From the NCBI RefSeq assembly GCF_030687895.1, contig NZ_CP117452.1:1-64000 (forward strand): a DNA stretch of 64,000 nucleotides. Reading direction: 5' to 3'. A program made the translations under genes and the position numbers. This stretch comes from Pseudomonas sp. FP198. GTDB lineage: Bacteria; Pseudomonadota; Gammaproteobacteria; Pseudomonadales; Pseudomonadaceae. The notes beneath the pieces were generated by a model. The model worked only from the letters and a program-made list of their open reading frames with translations, ran no database searches and was not told the origin of the DNA. Below, one piece after another: positions 58,002 through 64,000 of this stretch. Position 1 is the stretch's first letter. Every line of letters begins with the position of its first letter.

Positions 58002-59309
58002 TTATAGAGTGCTGAACAGCGGAAAAATCCCCATCAGCAAGGCGGCGAACATTATGCACAGGCAAACCAGTACTGCCCACTTCAAGGTGAAGCGTTGGTG
58101 ATCGCCGAATTCGATCCCGGCCAGGGCCACCAGCAGGTAAGTCGACGGAACCAGCGGGCTCAGCAGGTGAACGGGTTGGCCGACGATCGAGGCACGGGCC
58201 ATTTCCACGCCAGTGATGCCGTAATGGCTGGCTGCTTCGGCCAAAACTGGTAACACCCCGTAATAAAATGCATCGTTCGACATGAAGAAAGTGAACGGCA
58301 TGCTCACCAGGGCGGTGATGACTGCAAGGTAAGGACCGAGGAAGTCCGGGATCACTGCCAGCAGGCTCTTGGACATGGCATCGACCATGCCGGTGCCCGA
58401 CAGGATGCCAGTGAAGATACCCGCCGCGAAGATCAGCCCGACCACCGCCAACACGCTGCCGGCGTGAGCCGCGACGCGGTCTTTCTGTTGTTGCAGGCAC
58501 GGATAGTTGACGATCATCGCGATACTGAACGCCACCATGAACAGCACTGGCAGCGGCAACAGGCCAGCGATCAGCGTGCACATCAGGGCCAGGGTCAGTG
58601 CGCCGTTGAACCAGATCAGTTTCGGACGGCGGGCGTCCGGGAACTGCGAGACGCTGATTTCGCTGTGGTCCATGTCGTCACCGGCCAGGTGCAATTCACC
58701 CAGGCGCGCACGCTCGCGTTTGCCGTACATGTAGGCAATCGCCAGGATCGCCACGACGCCGGCGAGCATCGCCGGGATCATCGGGACGAAGATGTCCGAC
58801 GGATCCACATGCAGCGCACTGGCCGCCCGGGCGGTTGGCCCGCCCCAAGGGGTCATGTTCATCACGCCGCCGGCGAGGATGATCAGGCCCGCCATGATCT
58901 GCGGGCTCATGCCGATACGGCTGTAGAGCGGCAGCATGGCGGCCACGCAGATCATATAAGTGGTCGCGCCGTCACCATCGAGGGAAACGACGAGCGCCAG
59001 AACGGCGGTGCCGACCGAAACTTTTAAGGGGTCGCCCTTGACCATCTTGAGGATCTTGCGCACGGCCGGGTCGAACAGGCCGGAGTCGATCATCAGGGCG
59101 AAATAGAGAATCGCGAACATCAGCATCACCCCGGTCGGGGCAAGCTTGGTGATGCCTTCGAGCATCATCGGGCCGATCTTCGGCGCAAAGCCACCGAACA
59201 GCGCGAACAGGATCGGGATGATGATCAGGGCGATCAGCGCGGACAGGCGCTTGGTCATGATCAGGAACATGAACGTGATGACCATGGCAAAGCCAAGGAA
59301 AGTCAGCAT
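58002..59309 (-). CDS. CitMHS family citrate:cation symporter
   Basis: This 435-residue inner-membrane transporter takes up citrate complexed with a divalent metal and a proton. It has about eleven or twelve hydrophobic helices and CitMHS blocks DGDGATTYMICVAAMLPLYS, MNMTPWGGPTARAASALHV and FMSNDAFYYGVLPVLAEAA. No regulator is adjacent, although in other pseudomonads a two-component system controls such genes. The start MLTFLGFAMVITFM at 59309. Confidence 0.92.
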   Translation of the reverse strand: MLTFLGFAMVITFMFLIMTKRLSALIALIIIPILFALFGGFAPKIGPMMLEGITKLAPTGVMLMFAILYFALMIDSGLFDPAVRKILKMVKGDPLKVSVGTAVLALVVSLDGDGATTYMICVAAMLPLYSRIGMSPQIMAGLIILAGGVMNMTPWGGPTARAASALHVDPSDIFVPMIPAMLAGVVAILAIAYMYGKRERARLGELHLAGDDMDHSEISVSQFPDARRPKLIWFNGALTLALMCTLIAGLLPLPVLFMVAFSIAMIVNYPCLQQQKDRVAAHAGSVLAVVGLIFAAGIFTGILSGTGMVDAMSKSLLAVIPDFLGPYLAVITALVSMPFTFFMSNDAFYYGVLPVLAEAASHYGITGVEMARASIVGQPVHLLSPLVPSTYLLVALAGIEFGDHQRFTLKWAVLVCLCIMFAALLMGIFPLFSTL

Positions 59310-59579
59310 GGGAAATACTCCAGGCGTGGCGCGGCGGGCAAAGGCGAACCGGAACGGTCAGCGCAGGATGCAGGGCTCGGGACGGACGGATGGAGGGGGT
59401 GCAACGGGACGGGTAGCAGCGGACATCAGAATCACCATTGTTGTTGTTAAAAAGGCCGCACGAGCATTCGAAAGCTCGTTTCTGGCCACCGGTCTTTTGC
59501 CGGTAGGTGAGGCGATCCTAATCGCGCAAGCTTTCAGCAGCCTTTCGCTGTAGCAATGGCTGATGACCAGCCTGCTTTC

Positions 59580-59672
59580 GTGGCGAGGGAGCTTGCTCCC
59601 GCTGGGCTGCGAAGCGGCCCCGAGGATTTTGCGGCCGCTACGCGACCGAGCGGGAGCAAGCTCCCTCGCCAC
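59580..59672. repeat. Inverted REP pair with extended arms
   Basis: GTGGCGAGGGAGCTTGCTCC at 59580 on and its inverse ending at 59672, each with the secondary GC hairpin, occupy most of the spacer upstream of the citrate transporter. The rest of 59310-59688 shows no gene. Confidence 0.9.
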
Positions 59673-59688
59673 AAAAGCAATCAGCGTT

Positions 59689-60018
59689 TCACTTCAATGC
59701 CGAAAGATTCAACGGCCGCACCGCGCCCATCCAGATCGCATGATCGGTGTGATCGGCCAGATCGTCACCCGTATCCGGGTGCAGGAATATCACCAGCCCG
59801 TTGCGATTGAGCGCCAGCCACGGCAGGACCACGCCGATGTACTGCGGATCGAATGCCAGCTGGCAGCTCCAGTCCGGGTGCGGGCCGACCGGCCGTTGGT
59901 GAACCCGGCCCATCTTCAGCGCAAACAGCTGCGCGGCTTGCTCACACAAGGCCCGCGCCTGATCGATGGTGCCGGCGTCGAAATAGACATGGGCGTGATA
60001 GCCCTTGATCCGTTGCAT
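59689..60018 (-). CDS. DOPA 4,5-dioxygenase family protein
   Basis: This 109-residue protein has the histidine pattern of the DOPA 4,5-dioxygenase family: GYHAHVYFD near the start, VGPHPDWSCQLAFD in the middle and IFLHPDTGDDLADHTDHAIWMG at the C terminus. The family includes fungal and plant extradiol dioxygenases; bacterial members are common and mostly uncharacterised. It is divergent from the Rossmann-fold gene at 60104. Confidence 0.85.
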   Translation of the reverse strand: MQRIKGYHAHVYFDAGTIDQARALCEQAAQLFALKMGRVHQRPVGPHPDWSCQLAFDPQYIGVVLPWLALNRNGLVIFLHPDTGDDLADHTDHAIWMGAVRPLNLSALK

Positions 60019-60103
60019 CTGTCACTCCTCGAAAGGCCAGCCGAACCCTCGCGGTTAACCACGGGTCAGAGCCTTTACACGCGGGAAAAAAGGAATACCA
60101 GCC

Positions 60104-60763
60104 ATGAGAAACGCCGAAACCCCGGTCATCAAAGTGGTGCTCTATGGTGCCATGAGCAGCCTCGGAAGTGCGTTGATGGCTGAGCTGTTGCGACGCCAGC
60201 ACGAAGTCATCGCCGTCCTCGATGATCTTACGGCCTTGGCGCCACGCCCGGGCCTGCGGACCAAGACCGGCGACCTCTTCGACCCCGAACGGGTCAAGCA
60301 GAGCGTTGCCGGCGCCACTGCCGTGGTGTGCCTGTTGAACGCGCCGGGGCTGCCAATGAACAGCGAGCAAGTGGAGCGCACGCTCATTCCCGGCCCGGTG
60401 GAGCAGGTCCTGGCCGTGGATGCGCTGATTGCAGGCATGCAGGCGGTCAATATCCCCCGGCTGTTCCTGGTGGGCGATTTCGCTGCCCTCGATGAGCAGG
60501 AAGCCGAAGATGACTTGCAGCGCCATGCCGCCGAGGAAATCCTCGACGCCCTGAAAAACAGCGCCTTGCAGTGGACCCTGGTCAACGCGCCCTACGCCGC
60601 TCCGGGCTTGAGCATCGAGCATTTCAGCCAGGTCAGCACCAGCCTGGAGTCCGGGATGGCCGAGTCCCTGGAGCGTCTCAATCGGGTGGCCGTGGGCATT
60701 GTCGATGAGCTGCGCTCGAACCTGCATGTGGGCGAGCATGTGAGTTTCGTGGCGGCTGACTGA
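60104..60763 (+). CDS. NAD(P)-binding Rossmann-fold protein
   Basis: The 219-residue product opens with VIKVVLYGAMSSLGSALMAELLRR, a Rossmann beta-alpha-beta with a modified glycine motif (GAMSSLGS). Later blocks (ATAVVCLLNAP, IPRLFLVGDFAALD, ALQWTLVNAPYAAPG) follow the NAD(P)H-binding or NmrA-like pattern. The usual catalytic Tyr-Lys pair is not evident, so it may be a redox sensor or epimerase-like protein. AAAGGA precedes the ATG. Confidence 0.75.
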   Translation: MRNAETPVIKVVLYGAMSSLGSALMAELLRRQHEVIAVLDDLTALAPRPGLRTKTGDLFDPERVKQSVAGATAVVCLLNAPGLPMNSEQVERTLIPGPVEQVLAVDALIAGMQAVNIPRLFLVGDFAALDEQEAEDDLQRHAAEEILDALKNSALQWTLVNAPYAAPGLSIEHFSQVSTSLESGMAESLERLNRVAVGIVDELRSNLHVGEHVSFVAAD

Positions 60764-60907
60764 TCGCTCGCGCGGTCGGCGACTGTGGCTTGAGGCTGGT
60801 CTCGACACATTCTGTTCGTATTTGCGGAAACGTCCTGCACCGCGCCCTACATCGTGCCCAACCCCTTCGGAATAGCCTGTTCGAACGGCTAGAAGGGAGC
60901 GGCACGT

Positions 60908-61393
60908 ATGGCGAATCATGGCTACATGACCATTACCGGCGAGGTCCAAGGACTGATTTCAGCGGGATGTTCAACCCAGGGCTCCATCGGCAACAAGTGC
61001 CAGGCGGCCCATGCCGACGAAATCATGGTGCTTTCCTACAGCCATAACATGGCGAACATCGGGAATATCAATAAAGCCACGCATCGTCCAATCATCATCA
61101 GCAAGAACGTCGATAAATCCTCACCCCTTATTGCCCAGGCGCTCTCCAGCCGAGAGGCGATACATTGCTTCATCAGCTTTTACCGAATCTCCTCGTTTGG
61201 ATTATTGGAGAAGTTCTACACCATCGAGGTCAGGGGAGGGGTCATCGCCGACCTCACCCTGGATATGCCCCATGTGATCCTCCATAGCGACGCCGAGCCA
61301 CAAGAGCATGTCGCCATTCGCTACCGCGACATCATCTGGACCCATCACCTGGCGGGAACCAGCGGCTACAGCTCATGGCAGTCCGAGGAATGA
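60908..61393 (+). CDS. hcp: Orphan Hcp, type VI secretion tube protein
   Basis: Hcp forms the stacked hexameric tube of the T6SS and can carry effectors. The 161-residue protein begins MANHGYMTITGEVQGLISAG and has family blocks CQAAHADEIMVLSYSHNM, IIISKNVDKSSPLIAQAL and VAIRYRDIIWTHHLAGTSGYSSW. AGGGAG precedes the ATG. No other T6SS structural gene is in the window, so it is an orphan copy of the kind usually paired with its own effector. Its stop overlaps the next small ORF. Confidence 0.92.
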   Translation: MANHGYMTITGEVQGLISAGCSTQGSIGNKCQAAHADEIMVLSYSHNMANIGNINKATHRPIIISKNVDKSSPLIAQALSSREAIHCFISFYRISSFGLLEKFYTIEVRGGVIADLTLDMPHVILHSDAEPQEHVAIRYRDIIWTHHLAGTSGYSSWQSEE

Positions 61394-61614
61394 AACAGTC
61401 GGAAGAACGTTGCCAGCCCGGTAGTTGCGACTATTGGACAGTCAGCCAGGCCGCCGCGAACCTGAGCAACCAGGCGTGCACATTGGCGGCCCGACACATC
61501 AGCGATGGGACGCTGCGCATCCAGTTCAATCGCGAGGTGGCTTATTACGCCAGGGGCATCGTCAACGATGTAATACGCTCCATTTATCTTGAGTCTGAGG
61601 CGACGGATGAATAG
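61390..61614 (+). CDS. Small unknown protein overlapping hcp
   Basis: The 74-residue frame starts with ATGA overlapping the hcp stop codon, implying coupled translation, with GAGGA just upstream. It reads MKQSEERCQPGSCDYWTVSQ and then a helical stretch, NLSNQACTLAARHISDGTLR, ending in IVNDVIRSIYLESEATDE. I recognise no family; there is no signal peptide or membrane helix. By position it could be an adaptor, or part of an effector-immunity set. An in-frame ATG at 61375 inside hcp is less likely. Confidence 0.65.
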   Translation: MKQSEERCQPGSCDYWTVSQAAANLSNQACTLAARHISDGTLRIQFNREVAYYARGIVNDVIRSIYLESEATDE

Positions 61615-61928
61615 TCTAGTTGTTTCCGTCCTGTATATATCGTTCTCACTTATCTCCTTTTCTTTGCTGTTTTTTTTATCGCGGCATTTCTCTGGTAAAT
61701 AAGTTCAGGTGGCGATGGTTTATTGTGTGCACTATCTCAACCATTCTTGTTGCGTCAGTGCATATGAGCACCGTTGAGTATGGATACGAGATCATGATTC
61801 CGGCGTTGAAGCCTATTCTCAAGGGCAATGATGTGGTTGGCTGGACCGCCTTTATCAGCATGTTTCTTCAAACATGCTGCGTTCCGACGCAATACGAGCC
61901 GAGGAAATGGTTTGGGCAAAAACAATAG
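61607..61928 (+). pseudogene. Small two-helix membrane protein, frame interrupted at a T8 tract
   Basis: A frame starting at 61607 (GAGG six bases upstream; ATG overlaps the end of the preceding ORF) reads MNSLVVSVLYISFSLISFSL and stops after 31 residues at 61702. Shifting frame by one at the eight-T run (61670-61677) joins it to a second frame reading LVNKFRWRWFIVCTISTILV and ending at 61928. The fused product would have about 106 residues, with two membrane helices and a basic loop. As written the second part has no good start codon. Possible readings are a phase-variable gene, slippage-dependent expression, decay or a sequencing error. Confidence 0.55.
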
Positions 61929-62052
61929 CGCTTGAATTCGGAGGCGAAAAAATAAAATCCGCAATGTATTGATAATATCTCTGATATTTATATATTTATT
62001 TCTGTACGCATCAATGCCTTTCTCTAAAAACCGTAAACCTCAGCCAGCTCCC
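61929..62052 (+). other. AT-rich tail after the hcp cluster
   Basis: This short AT-rich stretch has GGAGG at about 61941 and a frame from a TTG at 61969 (MIISLIFIYLFLYASMPFSK) that runs into sequence antisense to the LysR gene. It may be the 5' piece of a truncated membrane-protein gene. Confidence 0.35.
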
Positions 62053-63003
62053 TCAAACCGCAATCGAAGGCAGCGGCAATCCTGTAAGCGACTCCGCACT
62101 ATTGGCCTGTTCTTCCATCAGCCAATCCACAAACAGTTTGATCAGCACGCCCCGGCGCTTGCGCTGGGGCAAGACCACGTAATATCCCAACCGGGACAGT
62201 ACCGTCTCAGCGATCGGGCGACACAGTAGTCCTTGCGCGAGCAAGTTATCCACAAGGTGCCGCCAACCTATAGCGACGCCCTGGCCGCCAATCGCCGCCT
62301 GGATGAGCAAGGTGTAGTTGTCGAAGCGCAGTTGGCCCGGCGCCGGCGGCGAGGTGATGCCGAGTTCACGAAATACGCCGCTCCAGTCGAACCAGGCGCT
62401 GCTGTTGCCGCCACGCAAATGCAGCAGCGGGAATTCCGCGAGGGCGTGGGCGGGCAGGGGTTGGGGGCGCTCCTTGAGCAGGAGAGGGCTGCATACAGGA
62501 AAGACTTCTTCGCTGAAAAGCCAACGACTTTCGCCCTGTTTGAAGCGACCGTCGCCAAACAGCACCGCAACATCGATATCAGTGCGCAGCATGTTGTGGT
62601 TGCGCTCACTGGTTACCAGGCTCACATCCACCTGCGGATTTGCCGCGTGGAACCGATGCAGTCGCGGCATCAGCCAATAGGCGGCGAAAGCGAAATCCGT
62701 CGCGACTTGCAGCACTTCATGCTGGTGCTGGGCCGTGATCGCGTTCAGCCCCGCATCGATACTTTGTAAACCGGCCTGGACCTGCTCGAACAGGATTGCG
62801 CCGGCCTCGGTCAGTTCGATGCCCCGATAAATGCGATCAAACAGGCGTGTGCCCAACTGCTCTTCCAGCCGTTTGATCTGCTGGCTGATGGCGGGTTGGG
62901 TCGTGCCCAGTTCGATCGCTGCCGCAGTAAAACTTTGCTGGCGAGCCGCTGATTCGAAGGCGCGGAACAGATCCAGGGACAGGTCACCCAAGGCGTCATA
63001 CAT
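62053..63003 (-). CDS. LysR-family regulator of choline-sulfate utilisation (inferred)
   Basis: This 316-residue regulator has an N-terminal winged helix (LDLFRAFESAARQQSFTAAA, TTQPAISQQIKRLEEQLG) and a C-terminal effector-binding domain. It is divergent from a choline-sulfatase gene 114 bp away, the usual arrangement of a dedicated betC activator in pseudomonads, so choline-O-sulfate control is likely. A palindrome overlaps its start region. Confidence 0.88.
   Translation of the reverse strand: MYDALGDLSLDLFRAFESAARQQSFTAAAIELGTTQPAISQQIKRLEEQLGTRLFDRIYRGIELTEAGAILFEQVQAGLQSIDAGLNAITAQHQHEVLQVATDFAFAAYWLMPRLHRFHAANPQVDVSLVTSERNHNMLRTDIDVAVLFGDGRFKQGESRWLFSEEVFPVCSPLLLKERPQPLPAHALAEFPLLHLRGGNSSAWFDWSGVFRELGITSPPAPGQLRFDNYTLLIQAAIGGQGVAIGWRHLVDNLLAQGLLCRPIAETVLSRLGYYVVLPQRKRRGVLIKLFVDWLMEEQANSAESLTGLPLPSIAV
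62246..62254 (+). promoter_or_regulatory. Perfect DnaA box inside the LysR gene
   Basis: TTATCCACA lies in coding sequence antisense to the regulator (LVDNLL region). It may be chance. Confidence 0.35.
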
Positions 63004-63016
63004 AAGCTCAGCTTAT
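63002..63016. promoter_or_regulatory. Palindrome at the LysR start
   Basis: ATAAGC-TCA-GCTTAT is a perfect 15-bp inverted repeat of LysR-box type (T-N11-A geometry) beside the lysR start codon. It is a candidate site for autoregulation and betC activation. Confidence 0.5.
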
Positions 63017-63117
63017 CCTAGTCATTATCTTGCATGGGCTTTACCCCAACCAGCATGGGCTACATGCTCGTTCGCAGCAATATCGCATAACCGTCCACTA
63101 TGGAATGCCGCGAATAC

Positions 63118-64000
63118 ATGAAGCGCAAGAACATTCTTTTCATCATGGCCGATCAGATGGCCGCGCCAATGTTGCCGATCTACGGTCCGTCACCCATCAA
63201 GCTGCCCAACTTGTCACGCCTGGCCGACCAGGGCGTGGTATTCGATGCCGCGTACTGCAACAGCCCGCTCTGTGCGCCGTCACGCTTTACACTGGTGAGC
63301 GGTCAGTTGCCGAGCAAGATCGGCGCCTATGACAACGCGGCGGATTTTCCGGCGGACGTTCCGACTTATGCCCATTACCTGCGCCGTCTCGGCTATCGCA
63401 CGGCGTTGTCCGGCAAGATGCATTTTTGCGGGCCGGACCAGTTGCACGGTTACGAAGAGCGCCTGACCAGCGACATCTATCCGGCGGACTACGGCTGGGC
63501 TGTGAACTGGGACGAGCCGGATGTGCGGCCGAGCTGGTATCACAACATGTCGTCGGTGTTGCAGGCCGGACCGTGCGTGCGCACCAATCAGCTGGATTTT
63601 GATGAAGAGGTGGTGTTCAAGGCGCAGCAGTACCTGTTCGACCACATCCGCGAGGACGGCGACCAGCCGTTTTGCCTCACCGTATCCATGACACACCCAC
63701 ACGATCCGTACACGATTCCCAAAAAATTCTGGGATCTGTATGACGACAAAGACATCCCGCTGCCCTACACCCCGGACCAGACAGAGCTTGATCCACATTC
63801 CCAACGCCTGTTGAAAGTCTATGATCTGTGGGGCAAGCCGCTGCCTGTGGATAAGATCCGTGATGCTCGCCGCGCCTACTTCGGCGCATGCAGCTACATC
63901 GACAGCAATGTCGGCAAGTTGCTGCAGACGTTGGAAGACACCGGGTTGCTCGACGACACCATCATCGTGTTCTCTGGCGATCACGGAGACATGCTTGGCG
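63118..64000 (+). CDS. betC: Choline-sulfatase BetC (3' partial)
   Basis: This enzyme hydrolyses choline-O-sulfate to choline and sulfate. The visible 294 residues begin MKRKNILFIMADQMAAPML and carry the sulfatase motif CAPSR, whose Cys becomes formylglycine, plus GKMHFCGPDQLHGYEERL and the metal-binding FSGDHGDMLG just before the window edge. An in-frame ATG at 63100 would add six residues. The gene is cut by the end of the window. Confidence 0.93.
   Translation, partial: MKRKNILFIMADQMAAPMLPIYGPSPIKLPNLSRLADQGVVFDAAYCNSPLCAPSRFTLVSGQLPSKIGAYDNAADFPADVPTYAHYLRRLGYRTALSGKMHFCGPDQLHGYEERLTSDIYPADYGWAVNWDEPDVRPSWYHNMSSVLQAGPCVRTNQLDFDEEVVFKAQQYLFDHIREDGDQPFCLTVSMTHPHDPYTIPKKFWDLYDDKDIPLPYTPDQTELDPHSQRLLKVYDLWGKPLPVDKIRDARRAYFGACSYIDSNVGKLLQTLEDTGLLDDTIIVFSGDHGDMLG
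63846..63854 (-). promoter_or_regulatory. Perfect DnaA box inside betC
   Basis: TGTGGATAA lies in coding sequence (PVDKI) and is probably fortuitous. Confidence 0.3.

Overview
The window is chromosomal DNA of a Pseudomonas of the P. fluorescens group. It opens inside dnaA and runs through dnaN, recF and gyrB, the usual gene order beside the replication origin. Further on it keeps blocks of gene order familiar from P. aeruginosa: znuA/zur/znuCB, then thrB, a DUF2782 gene, polA, the ErsA RNA and engB, then cytochromes, dsbA, an EEP-family gene, dgcH, ampDh2, and kinB/algB. Many REP elements of P. fluorescens type fill the spacers. The assignment rests on protein similarity recognised by eye, synteny and REP type; no database search was run.

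Layout. 1-6.2 kb: replication operon, ending in a bidirectional terminator. 6.2-14.9 kb: a divergent two-component pair, a PlsC-type acyltransferase, a frame-shifted gmhB, glyS-glyQ, tag and a lipid A acyltransferase. 14.9-22.5 kb: an accessory patch with several REPs, a remnant of a DUF6124-type gene, an orphan gene with a YHYTS start, an SDR, a tandem-repeat secreted protein, ohr, a GGDEF protein, a DUF6124-type gene with a structured leader, an LprI-like protein and a TSUP transporter of low GC. 22.6-25.1 kb: metNIQ methionine importer. 25.4-27.5 kb: catalase katE. 27.6-31.4 kb: a lipoprotein and the zinc uptake locus. 31.6-36.9 kb: thrB, polA, ErsA and engB. 37-47.5 kb: cytochromes, dsbA, c-di-GMP enzymes, ampDh2 and kinB-algB. 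47.9-59.3 kb: small envelope proteins, ivy, then mostly transport and membrane genes. 59.7-64 kb: a DOPA dioxygenase-like protein, a Rossmann protein, an orphan T6SS hcp with small unknown ORFs, and a LysR/choline-sulfatase divergent pair cut by the window end.

Functional threads. Envelope stress and exopolysaccharide control recur: ErsA carries an AlgU-type promoter about 10 kb from kinB/algB, and dsbA, ampDh2, ivy and two c-di-GMP enzymes lie in the same stretch. Zinc uptake and its repressor form one compact divergent locus with a candidate Zur site. Perfect DnaA boxes are over-represented in the first 14 kb, outside the dnaA promoter itself.

Items most worth a second look: the 2-bp duplication that breaks gmhB; the structured leader and dispersed element tied to DUF6124 genes (19.95-20.26 and 21.49-21.61 kb); the hairpin-rich spacer after ivy (48.96-49.18 kb); the orphan hcp cluster, where a T8 tract splits a small membrane protein; and the 13-residue-repeat secreted protein at 17.5 kb.
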